Origin: S015-6 sp964384945
GTDB lineage: Bacteria; Desulfobacterota; DSWW01
Assembly: GCA_964384945.1 (NCBI GenBank)
Contig: CAYLMK010000006.1
Coordinates: 124,001-188,000, forward strand
DNA length: 64,000 nt
Reading direction: 5' to 3'
Each line of letters opens with the position of its first letter. Position 1 is the stretch's first letter. The notes beneath the pieces are model-generated. The model did not search any database. It had not been told where the DNA came from and worked only from the letters and a program-made list of their open reading frames with translations. The position numbers and the translations under genes were made by a program. Positions 32,974-40,695 of this stretch are shown one piece after another.

Positions 32974-35367
32974 TCACACGCAATCCGAGTACCCGCAGTT
33001 CCGGCAGACCGAGCATCCCCCTTCTCTTTCCAGGGGGCCCTTGCATTCCGGACATGCGCCCCGGAGGAAAAGCCTGCCCAGATCCTTCTCCACGATGTCC
33101 CCTTCCGCTCCTTCCACGGGCCCGGCCTCGGAACCGGGCACCCCGGAGAAGCCCCCTGAGGCATGGAAGTCCCTGTTCAAGAAGGACTGCAGGGCCTGGG
33201 CCACGGCATCCGCACAGGAAGAGATCCTCTTCTTCCCGATTCCCTTGGGCAGGTGGCAGCTGATGCCCCGCAGTTGGCGGGCCACTTGCGCCGGGTCGAC
33301 CCCGGAACGAAGTGCCAGGGAAGCGAGCCTGCCGATGGCCTCGGACTGACTGGCGGCGCATCCGCCCGCCTTTCCCATGGAGGTAAACACCTCGAAGGGT
33401 CGGCCGGTCTCATCCCAGTTGATCGTTACGTAGAGGGATCCGCAACTCGTATCCATGCGCTTCGTGATCCCTTGCATGAGTTCGGGCCTCGGACGGGGCG
33501 TAAGCCGCGCAACGGCCCCGGGCTCCTCTTCATGCGAAGGCCTGGAGGCGGCATGGTCGACCCCCTTCTGGAGCACCTGATGTTCCCGGCTCTGGTCGCG
33601 GTAGATCGTGACCCCCTTGCACCCCAGCTTGTAGGCCAGCCAAAAGGCCTTGCGTACATCCTCCGGAGAGGCATCGGCCGGGAAATTCACGGTCTTGGAC
33701 ACGGAATTATCGGTGTGCGTCTGAAAGGCCGCCTGCATACGAATGTGCCATTCAGGCGATATGTCGTGAGAGGTCACGAACACCCTTCTCCATCGTTCCG
33801 GCACCTCCTCCAGGCCCTGGACGCTCCCGGTCTGGAGGATCTTCTCGACGAGTTCCTCGGAATGGAAGCCTTCCCTGCGGGCGACCTCCTCGAACATCGG
33901 GTGGATCTCCACCAGCCGCTCGTTGTCCAGGACATTCCGGACAAAGGCCACCGCGAAAAGGGGCTCGATGCCGCTGGAACACCCCGCAATCAGGCTGATC
34001 GTACCCGTGGGCGCAATGGTGGTCACGGTTGCGTTCCTACGGGGCGGCAGCCCTTTTTCCGCGAACACGCTCTGCTCGAAAGCCGGAAAGGGACCGCGCT
34101 TCCGGGCAAGTTCTTCCGAGGCATTCACCGCCTGGCGCGCAATAAACTCCATGAGCTTCTCGGCCAGATCGATCGCCTCCTGGGAGTCGTAGGGGATTCC
34201 GAGCCGGATCAGGAGGTCCGCAAACCCCATAACGCCCAGACCGATCTTCCGGTTGGTCCGGGACATGCGCTCGATCTGCTCCAGAGGATATCGGTTGACG
34301 TCAATCACATTGTCCAGGAAATGCACGGTCAGGCGCACGTTCTCCCCGAGCCTCTCCCAGTCGATGCCTCCGTCGTCCCCGGCCACCCGGGCCAGATTCA
34401 CGGACCCCAGGTTGCAGGATTCGAAGGGCAGCAGGGGCTGCTCCCCGCAAGGGTTGGTGCTCTCGATCCTGCCGAGGCGCGGCGTCGGATTGTCCCGGTT
34501 GATGCGGTCCATGAAGAGGATGCCAGGCTCGCCGTTCCTCCAGGCCGACTCCACGATCCTTTCAAAAACCTCTGCGGCCCTCACCCGATCCGTCACCTCG
34601 CCCGTCCTGGGGTTGACCAGATCGTAGCTCCCATCCGCCTCGACGGCCTCCATGAAGGACTCCGTGAGTGCCACGGAGATATTGAAGTTGTTCAGCTTGC
34701 GGCTGTCCTGCTTGCAGGTGATGAACTCCAGAATGTCCGGGTGGTCCACGGCCAGGACGCCCATGTTGGCCCCCCTGCGCATCCCGCCCTGTTTGATCGT
34801 CTCGGTGGCCGCATCGAAGACAGTCATGAATGAAATCGGGCCGCTGGAAACACCCTTGGTGGACTGAACCTGGTCGTTCTTGGGTCGAACGCGAGAGAAC
34901 GAGAAACCGGTCCCGCCCCCGCTCTTGTGGATCAGGGCCGTCTCCTTGATGGCCCCGAAGATGCTCTCCATGGAATCCCCCACAGGGAGAACGAAACAGG
35001 CGGAGAGCTGCCCCAGTTCCCGGCCGGCATTCATGAGGGTGGGCGAATTGGGCATCATCTCCAGGCCGGCCATGAGGCGATAGAAGAGTTCTTCGGTCTC
35101 GCGGGCTTCGGCCTCATCGGCGTAAAGCAGGTCGGCCTGCGCCACCGCATGGGCCACGCGCCGCAACATCTCTTCCGGAGTCTCGATGGGCCGACCCTGG
35201 TCATCCTTCTTGAGATATCTCCTTTCCAGGACTCGGAGGGCATTCCCGCTCAGTGGAACAGGCAGGGCATCGACGCCGGGAAGGGCTGGGCCTTCCGATG
35301 CTCCCGACCCCGGGTCGCCCTCAAGGTTGTCTTCCCGGCTCTTGTCCAGCCGACTCACCGTGCCCAA
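32974..35367 (-). CDS. nrdJ: Adenosylcobalamin-dependent (class II) ribonucleotide reductase
   Basis: The 797-residue enzyme makes deoxyribonucleotides with adenosylcobalamin and no oxygen. MPNSPTLMNAG, GDSMESIFGAIKETALIHKS and NPCGEQPLLPFESCNLGSVN (active-site Cys, then nucleotide-binding region) are class II signatures. PTGTISLIAGCSSGIEPLFA contains the Cys of the redox pair. The C-terminus has a zinc ribbon (CPECKGPLE, CRNCGYSDC). The TTG at 35367 is preferred because AGGAGGG is 5 bases upstream; the longer frame starts at a TTG with no binding site. It depends on B12, like the methyltransferase system near 9 kb. A promoter and NrdR-like dyad are upstream. Confidence 0.95.
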   Translation of the reverse strand: MGTVSRLDKSREDNLEGDPGSGASEGPALPGVDALPVPLSGNALRVLERRYLKKDDQGRPIETPEEMLRRVAHAVAQADLLYADEAEARETEELFYRLMAGLEMMPNSPTLMNAGRELGQLSACFVLPVGDSMESIFGAIKETALIHKSGGGTGFSFSRVRPKNDQVQSTKGVSSGPISFMTVFDAATETIKQGGMRRGANMGVLAVDHPDILEFITCKQDSRKLNNFNISVALTESFMEAVEADGSYDLVNPRTGEVTDRVRAAEVFERIVESAWRNGEPGILFMDRINRDNPTPRLGRIESTNPCGEQPLLPFESCNLGSVNLARVAGDDGGIDWERLGENVRLTVHFLDNVIDVNRYPLEQIERMSRTNRKIGLGVMGFADLLIRLGIPYDSQEAIDLAEKLMEFIARQAVNASEELARKRGPFPAFEQSVFAEKGLPPRRNATVTTIAPTGTISLIAGCSSGIEPLFAVAFVRNVLDNERLVEIHPMFEEVARREGFHSEELVEKILQTGSVQGLEEVPERWRRVFVTSHDISPEWHIRMQAAFQTHTDNSVSKTVNFPADASPEDVRKAFWLAYKLGCKGVTIYRDQSREHQVLQKGVDHAASRPSHEEEPGAVARLTPRPRPELMQGITKRMDTSCGSLYVTINWDETGRPFEVFTSMGKAGGCAASQSEAIGRLASLALRSGVDPAQVARQLRGISCHLPKGIGKKRISSCADAVAQALQSFLNRDFHASGGFSGVPGSEAGPVEGAEGDIVEKDLGRLFLRGACPECKGPLEREGGCSVCRNCGYSDCV

Positions 35368-35420
35368 GTGTTCCCTCCTGGAGTCCCTCGTTCCGGCCCT
35401 ATGCGTAGTACCCAAATTCT

Positions 35421-35449
35421 ATTTAACTACAACATATAGTAGGTGTCAA
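35421..35449 (-). promoter_or_regulatory. nrdJ promoter with NrdR-box-like dyad in the spacer
   Basis: On the minus strand TTGACA (35449-35444) and TTAAAT (35426-35421) are 17 bases apart. The spacer contains the imperfect 16-base dyad CTACTATATGTTGTAG (35442-35427). It matches 11 of 16 positions of the NrdR consensus ACACWATATATWGTGT. Binding there would block RNA polymerase. A second box was not seen. Confidence 0.55.
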
Positions 35450-35476
35450 CGAAGAAGATCCCAGGGTCCAGACAAG

Positions 35477-35518
35477 AAAAAACCCTCGAATTTCCCCTAC
35501 TTAGGGGTCACCGAGGGT
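35477..35518 (-). terminator. Terminator after the NFU gene
   Basis: A stem ACCCTCG/CGAGGGT enclosing an inner CCCCT/AGGGG hairpin is followed on the minus strand by a TTTTTTC run. It lies about 90 bases after the NFU stop and before the nrdJ promoter. Confidence 0.8.
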
Positions 35519-35608
35519 CTTTTCTTCGGCCAATGCCAGGGGTTGGTTCTTCGTCATGCCCGCAAAGGCCGACATCCGGAGGACTGAATCAGCAAGGCTA
35601 GACTCCCC

Positions 35609-35827
35609 CTACACCGCCTCCACCGCCTTGACCTCCGGAACGTCCTTCTTGAGCTGCCTCTCCACGCCCATCTTGAGCGTCATCTGCGCCCCGGGGCATC
35701 CCGCACAGGCCCCCTGCAGCCGGAGCTTTACGATTCCGTCCACGACGTCCACCAACTGCACGTCACCGCCGTCCGCCTGCAACATGGGCCGAATCTTCTG
35801 AAGCGATCTCTCTACTTGCTCTCTCAT
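35609..35827 (-). CDS. NFU-type iron-sulfur cluster scaffold/carrier
   Basis: The 72-residue protein is a stand-alone NifU C-terminal (NFU) domain. The CxxC in GACAGCPGAQMTLKMGVE (about residues 40-57) binds a cluster at a dimer interface. It starts with VERSLQKIRPMLQADGGDVQ, the classic NFU opening. It probably delivers clusters to Fe-S enzymes such as the molybdopterin oxidoreductase. GGAGG lies about 10 bases before the ATG. It has its own terminator. Confidence 0.94.
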   Translation of the reverse strand: MREQVERSLQKIRPMLQADGGDVQLVDVVDGIVKLRLQGACAGCPGAQMTLKMGVERQLKKDVPEVKAVEAV

Positions 35828-35964
35828 GTACTCTTTCCTCCGAGTGACTACGTTGTTGATGATACTATTCTACCGGATTCCTATGAATCTTTCCACCCGC
35901 GGTCCATTGCCCGTGAACGCGAAGTGGCTCCACCTACGTCAACGCCGGAAATCGCTGGGAAGGC

Positions 35965-35988
35965 AAGCGACGCGGCTATCTCCGGGCA
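35965..35988. repeat. Dispersed intergenic repeat, copy 2
   Basis: It matches 23 of 24 bases of 4335-4358 in the same orientation and lies between the NFU gene and the next minus-strand gene. A related CGTCATGCCCGC-type fragment is at 35552-35582. Confidence 0.6.
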
Positions 35989-36004
35989 CGGAGCACTCCG
36001 TCGA

Positions 36005-36583
36005 TCATATTTGGATGAGCCTGTAGGCAGAAAAGCAGCAAACCATCAGGCAAAAGACAAGAACCCCGACCCTGACAGGGGAAGGCAGAGGCTTTTCGTC
36101 TTCAGACAACAGGAACGCGTCCTCCCGGAGCCGGATGTTCCCTTGTTGGAGGAACATCTTCCGCAAGCGGTCGTCGAGCGGGCTTCTGCCGAGCCTTTCC
36201 AGCCTGCCCCGAACCCGCCGCTCCCTGATGATCTCGTCGATAGCCTGGGGAGGCTTCAGGCCCTCGTCCGAACAGACAACCAGGCGGTTGCCGAAATCCA
36301 CCATGCGAAAGCAGGCCAGGCTCTTCCCCGCGTGCGAGAATCGAAGGGCGTTCTTGTAGTCCGGTATGCCCTCGACCTCTGCAGGGCGCCCGCGGTCCCC
36401 CCACCCGGACGGCAGGTCGGACTCCCTCTCGATCCGGACGAAATCGATCCTGTCCAGAGCGTATCCTCGGATCCCCCAGAGCAGGTCGCTCCGTCCGTAG
36501 AGAACCACGCCGGCCGCGATGAGGAAGACGGCCAGCGAGGCCAGCCTTCCTCGAGATCCCTTCTTCTTCCGAGCCTTTGCCAT
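36005..36583 (-). CDS. Hypothetical membrane protein with two terminal transmembrane helices
   Basis: The 192-residue product is not recognised. A Lys/Arg-rich start (AKARKKKGSRGR) precedes a transmembrane helix at about 16-32 (LASLAVFLIAAGVVLYG). A second hydrophobic helix closes the protein (VGVLVFCLMVCCFSAYRLI, about 171-189). The domain between them, about 135 residues, would face the periplasm if both termini are cytoplasmic. The ATG at 36583 is chosen; an upstream in-frame GTG adds eight residues. No clear ribosome binding site is present. Confidence 0.65.
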   Translation of the reverse strand: MAKARKKKGSRGRLASLAVFLIAAGVVLYGRSDLLWGIRGYALDRIDFVRIERESDLPSGWGDRGRPAEVEGIPDYKNALRFSHAGKSLACFRMVDFGNRLVVCSDEGLKPPQAIDEIIRERRVRGRLERLGRSPLDDRLRKMFLQQGNIRLREDAFLLSEDEKPLPSPVRVGVLVFCLMVCCFSAYRLIQI

Positions 36584-36778
36584 CCGGAAAGACCTGATCC
36601 CGGCCACCTCGTTCGGCGGCTGAAAAACCTGGAGTGGGATGGGGCGAAGTGTATGCGAGCCGTCCCTGCCAAGTCAACCGGACAGGGTGTCCTTTTCCCC
36701 AAAGAGCCCTTGAGAAGGTCCACGGCCCGGAACATAATGGGCACAATCGGGGGAAACCCGTCCGAACAGGCCCGGCCC

Positions 36779-38080
36779 ATGGTTGAATCAGGAAAAGTGT
36801 ACCGCTTTCCGAGCGGCTTTCTTTGGGGCGCTGCCACATCGAGCCACCAAGTCGAAGGGGACAATCGCTGGAGCGACTGGTGGGAATACGAGCAGACCGG
36901 GCGGATGCCTTTCCTGTCCGGACAGGCGTGCCGCCACTACGACCTCTACGAAAAGGATTTCGACATGGCCGCTTCGTGGGGCCATAACGCACACCGGTTC
37001 TCGATCGAGTGGAGCCGCATTCAGCCAGAAGAGAACCGATGGAATCCGGACGCCATCGAACACTATCGCGATGTGGTCCGGGCACTGCGAAGACGCGGGC
37101 TCGAACCCGTGGTTACCCTCCATCACTTCACCAATCCGGCCTGGTTCTTGAGGAGAGGCGGCTGGGTCCGAAGGGACAGCGCCCGATTGTTTGCAGCGTA
37201 TGCGGAATACGTTGTCCAGCGCCTTGGGAGTGACGTACGTTACTGGATCACGGTCAACGAACCGACGGTATACGTCAAGTACGGCTACGTCACCGGCGGT
37301 TGGCCCCCCTGTCTTAGGGGGTCTGTGGTCAAGGCCGTCCTGGCATGGCTCAACCTGGCCCAGGCACACAATTCGGCATACAGGATACTGCATCAGTACA
37401 GACGGGATGCTCGGGTGGGCATTGCCCACAGCGCGCCTTTCATCGTGCCGTGTGATCCGGCCAATCGATTCGACCGCATCGCCGCAGGGGTCCGCAACTT
37501 TATCCTGAATCGTTTGCTCTTCTGTTCGACCGGAGGCTTCCCATCCGCGGGACGGTCCCGGTCGAGGAATCTTGATTTCCTGGGCATCAACTACTACAGC
37601 AGGACCATCGTACGAAGGTCGGCCAGGGGGTTTGGGCTGCTCGTCGGTGAGGAATGCCGTGAGAACCATCACGGCTCGCCCAGGAGCTTCAGCGACATCG
37701 GATGGGAAATCCACCCGCCGGGCCTCAAGGGGGTGCTCGAGAACTTCTCTTCCTTTGGGCTGCCCATATTCATCACCGAGAACGGCGTCGCCACGGAGGA
37801 TGAATCGTTGCGGGAGGCCTTCTTGCGGCAACACCTCCTGGTCCTGACCGAGGCCTTGGAAGCTGGGGCAAACGTTATCGGATACTTTTACTGGTCCCTG
37901 ATGGACAATTTTGAGTGGGCCCTCGGAACGCAAGCCCGGTTCGGGCTGGCAGCGGTCGATTTTCAGACGCAGGAAAGAACTGCGCGCCCCTGCGCCACCT
38001 TCTACGCGTCCGTATGCAGGACGAACGTCCTTCTCCAAGACGCCGATCGACCCCGGAGAGAGAGGAGCGATTCGATTTGA
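36779..38080 (+). CDS. Glycoside hydrolase family 1 (beta-glucosidase-like)
   Basis: This retaining glycosidase has the GH1 opening FPSGFLWGAATSSHQVEGDN (about 11-30). The acid/base is the Glu in TVNEP (about 160-164). The nucleophile is the Glu in FITENG near residue 335. YFYWSLMDNFEWALG, the C-terminal signature, is at about 365-380. The 433 residues are slightly shorter than typical 440-480. No signal peptide is seen, so it acts in the cytoplasm on beta-glucosides or related disaccharides. The ATG at 36779 is chosen from homology to family starts; an in-frame ATG at 36737 is possible. It opens the plus-strand polysaccharide-related region. Confidence 0.92.
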   Translation: MVESGKVYRFPSGFLWGAATSSHQVEGDNRWSDWWEYEQTGRMPFLSGQACRHYDLYEKDFDMAASWGHNAHRFSIEWSRIQPEENRWNPDAIEHYRDVVRALRRRGLEPVVTLHHFTNPAWFLRRGGWVRRDSARLFAAYAEYVVQRLGSDVRYWITVNEPTVYVKYGYVTGGWPPCLRGSVVKAVLAWLNLAQAHNSAYRILHQYRRDARVGIAHSAPFIVPCDPANRFDRIAAGVRNFILNRLLFCSTGGFPSAGRSRSRNLDFLGINYYSRTIVRRSARGFGLLVGEECRENHHGSPRSFSDIGWEIHPPGLKGVLENFSSFGLPIFITENGVATEDESLREAFLRQHLLVLTEALEAGANVIGYFYWSLMDNFEWALGTQARFGLAAVDFQTQERTARPCATFYASVCRTNVLLQDADRPRRERSDSI

Positions 38081-38232
38081 GCGGAACCGGAAACGCATCT
38101 CCGCCCTTGCTTGTACCTTTTTCGAAAAACCCAAGCGTCAAGCGATGTCACTTGCAGAGCAATCCGTTTGTATTCTATCTTGCGCTCGTTCATTCCCCGA
38201 TCCATAACGACTGTACCTCTTGGAGAAGCCGG

Positions 38233-39282
38233 TTGAGAGTGATCCTCCGCAGAGGTTTCAAACTATCCCATGAACGGTTGCGCTGGATCGCTTTGCCGCT
38301 GTTCCTCTTCCTGACAGGGGCTTGTCAGGGGAGGGAACCGGTCTTCGCACCCGCTGCCTGTCTCCCGCCGGTTCGCAATTCCGGAAAGGTCGTTGAGCTG
38401 GATTCCGCTCTGGGGACGATTGTCCCTCCCGGATCCGATATCCAAAAACTGGCGACCGGCTTTGTATTCATTGAAGGGCCCGCATGGGTCGAGGCAAATC
38501 CACCTTCCCTCTTGTTCACGGAGGTGCGTCGAAATGCGATTTACAGATGGCTCCCTGACGGCAAGATTATGGTTTTTCGGAGCCCGGCCTTCCCTGGCAG
38601 GACCGGACCCACGGGATTGACTATCGATCCACTCGGCCGCTTGGTGGTCTGCGAGCACGGAAATCGACAGGTCACGCGCCTCGAGAAGGACGGTCGACGT
38701 GTGGTCCTGGTAGATCGCTATCAGGGGAAAAGGCTCAACAGCCCGAATGATGCTGTTTACAAGTCTGACGGCTCCCTGTATTTCACCGATCCACCCCACG
38801 GCCTCCGTAAAGGAGACCTCGACCCCGCGAAGGAACTGGATTTCAACGGCGTCTTTCGACTGAGTCCCGAAGGCAGCCTGCGGGCAATCAGCAAAGCGCA
38901 GTCCCGCCCAAACGGGATCGCGTTTTCGGCCGACGAAACGGTGCTCTATGTGTCCAACTCGGACCCGGCCAACCAGGTGGTGATGGCCTATGAAGCTCTG
39001 CCCGATGGCGGATTGCGCAACCCGCGTATTTTCTTCGCTTTTCCGGAGAGCCCGAAAAGAGGATTGCCCGATGGCCTGACCACTGACCGTCGCGGGAATG
39101 TTTACGCCGCCGGCCCCGGGGGCGTATGGATCCTGTCAGCGGCTGGAAGGCCCCTTGGGAGGTTTCAACTGGCCGAGAATCCCTCCAGTGTCGCCTGGGG
39201 GGAAGACGGAAACACCTTGTATATTACTGCACAAACAAGTCTCTATCGGGTCGCCCTCAGCGCCTCGGGCTTCATACGCTGA
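38233..39282 (+). CDS. SMP-30/gluconolactonase-family secreted lipoprotein
   Basis: The beta-propeller protein has the family metal-binding and repeat motifs. These are FIEGPAWVEANPPSLLFTEV, GLTIDPLGRLVVCEHGN, LNSPNDAVYKSDGSLYFTDP and RPNGIAFSADETVLYVSNSD. It probably hydrolyses a sugar lactone in the periplasm. The N-terminus has a hydrophobic stretch (IALPLFLFLTGAC) resembling a lipoprotein signal. A TTG at 38233 with GGAG 7 bases upstream gives 349 residues and places the signal sensibly; a GTG two codons later is also possible. It is followed after 35 bases by an SGNH hydrolase gene. Confidence 0.85.
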   Translation: MRVILRRGFKLSHERLRWIALPLFLFLTGACQGREPVFAPAACLPPVRNSGKVVELDSALGTIVPPGSDIQKLATGFVFIEGPAWVEANPPSLLFTEVRRNAIYRWLPDGKIMVFRSPAFPGRTGPTGLTIDPLGRLVVCEHGNRQVTRLEKDGRRVVLVDRYQGKRLNSPNDAVYKSDGSLYFTDPPHGLRKGDLDPAKELDFNGVFRLSPEGSLRAISKAQSRPNGIAFSADETVLYVSNSDPANQVVMAYEALPDGGLRNPRIFFAFPESPKRGLPDGLTTDRRGNVYAAGPGGVWILSAAGRPLGRFQLAENPSSVAWGEDGNTLYITAQTSLYRVALSASGFIR

Positions 39283-39317
39283 TTCCTTCATGCCCCGATA
39301 GGAAAGGGCCTAAGCCT

Positions 39318-40535
39318 ATGGCAGCACCCCAAGGCGAGATGTGGGCGAAATCAAGAAAATGCGCACGGTCCTTGGCGTCCATCGTCTCCGGGGTGTTCCT
39401 AGCCACCGTCTTGTGGATCATGGCCATCGAAATCATCCTCCGCGTCGTCGCATACTTCTGGTACGATCACAGCAAGTACTATCTCTTTTTCGGTCTTCAT
39501 CGGTTCGTCGGAAAGGTTGAAATCAGCCCTTGGCATACTTGGGATGGACGCTATTACAAGTTTCCATCGAACTACCTGCTGCACGGGGCTGCCGGCCAGG
39601 GAACTGAAACAGCGACAACAAATTCCCTCGGCTTTCGGGGGCCGGATTTTCTACCCTCGAAGCCTCGGGACACCTTTCGAATCTTCTGCCTCGGGGGATC
39701 ATCGACGTTTGGCTTCCACAACGGGGACGACGAAACCTATCCTCATTACCTGCAGAGCCGCCTCAATGCGGCCGCCCGCGGCATGAACGTCGAGGTGATC
39801 AATGCCGGTTTCCCTTACTACAACACGGGAAGCATCGTATCCTTGCTCGAGAATGAGCTTCTGCGGTACTCCCCTGACATGATCACCCTGTACACAGGAT
39901 ACAACGACACCGAGTGGCCTCTCCAAATCACCCCTTTGTTCTGGGCCGTATCATGGATTCAGCAGCACTCGATCGCCTACACGCTCCTGAAGGACAAGGT
40001 GCTGACAAAGAGACTCGACGACGTCAAGGTCTATCTGAAGATCGTAAAAGAATTGAGAAGGAAGAATGAACGTGAGGGTCGTGACGGGTCCAACTACAGC
40101 AGGGGCGACATTCTGAAGGAGATGGAGGAGAAGGCAGCGAGATACAGGAGCAATCTGGGTCGCATTCTCAGGATCGCGAAGGAAAACGATATACGCGTGG
40201 TATTGATCAAGCAGCCCATGTCAGCCAGGGCCGGCGACCCTCGATACAACGGTCTATCCTATGAGGAGGAGGTCGCGCGGGCAGAAGAAAAATTCCGAAA
40301 AGGAGAGAACATGTCTCGCCTGGACCTCATTCTCCTCCAGCATCACCGTCTGATGGAGGAATTGCAGGGAATCGCCGACTCCAACGACATCCCGCTCGTG
40401 GACAACATCGCGATCGTGGACCGGGATCGTGAAACCCTGGCTTCGTTCGTTCATCTCACGGCAAAGGCCAACCTCCGATTGGCAGAAGCCTTGCAGGAAA
40501 CCATCCAACCCTTACTGCCGGGCCTACCACCCTAG
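39318..40535 (+). CDS. SGNH/GDSL-family hydrolase with N-terminal membrane anchor
   Basis: The 405-residue protein has one N-terminal transmembrane helix (about 20-43). The SGNH core follows: block I FCLGGSSTFGF with the nucleophilic Ser, a Gly region near NAGFPYYNTGS, block III YTGYND, and a late His in FVHLTAKAN. Such proteins remove or transfer acyl (often acetyl) groups on polysaccharides outside the membrane. A charged helical insertion (about 250-290) precedes the final motifs. The ATG at 39318 is the first suitable start after the SMP-30 stop. Placement suggests polysaccharide deacylation or acylation. Confidence 0.86.
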   Translation: MAAPQGEMWAKSRKCARSLASIVSGVFLATVLWIMAIEIILRVVAYFWYDHSKYYLFFGLHRFVGKVEISPWHTWDGRYYKFPSNYLLHGAAGQGTETATTNSLGFRGPDFLPSKPRDTFRIFCLGGSSTFGFHNGDDETYPHYLQSRLNAAARGMNVEVINAGFPYYNTGSIVSLLENELLRYSPDMITLYTGYNDTEWPLQITPLFWAVSWIQQHSIAYTLLKDKVLTKRLDDVKVYLKIVKELRRKNEREGRDGSNYSRGDILKEMEEKAARYRSNLGRILRIAKENDIRVVLIKQPMSARAGDPRYNGLSYEEEVARAEEKFRKGENMSRLDLILLQHHRLMEELQGIADSNDIPLVDNIAIVDRDRETLASFVHLTAKANLRLAEALQETIQPLLPGLPP

Positions 40536-40567
40536 AGGCCTTGCCGAGCCCACCCTCTGGATCCTTC

Positions 40568-40595
40568 CGAAAGGGGACAAAACGCGCCCCTTTCG
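40568..40595. repeat. Inverted repeat (hairpin) 1
   Basis: A 9-bp perfect stem CGAAAGGGG/CCCCTTTCG surrounds a 10-base spacer. It lies 33 bases after the SGNH gene. Confidence 0.65.
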
Positions 40596-40628
40596 CTCCC
40601 CGGTTTACGGCAATCCTGGCCTCAATAG

Positions 40629-40662
40629 GGGGACAGCCACTCTTGGAAGAATGGCTGTCCCC
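40629..40662. repeat. Inverted repeat (hairpin) 2, REP-like GGGGACAGCCA element
   Basis: An 11-bp perfect stem GGGGACAGCCA/TGGCTGTCCCC holds a second small stem TCTT/AAGA in its loop. The GGGGACAGCC end resembles REP-type elements associated with IS200-like Y1 transposases. It lies between convergent genes and could also stop transcription, though no T-run is present. Confidence 0.6.
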
Positions 40663-40695
40663 GCATGGAAGAATTAGAGTTGGATTACAGGGTCC

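Noticed and set aside
33163..34833. A 556-codon plus-strand frame
   Set aside because: It is antisense to nrdJ, whose motifs are unambiguous.
35368..35608. Cobalamin riboswitch upstream of nrdJ
   Set aside because: The leader before the TTG start is about 50 bases and shows no B12-box-like sequence.
35816..36778. N-terminal extension of the GH1 gene by about 320 codons
   Set aside because: It overlaps the minus-strand membrane protein gene and has shadow-like composition; GH1 homology starts near 36779.
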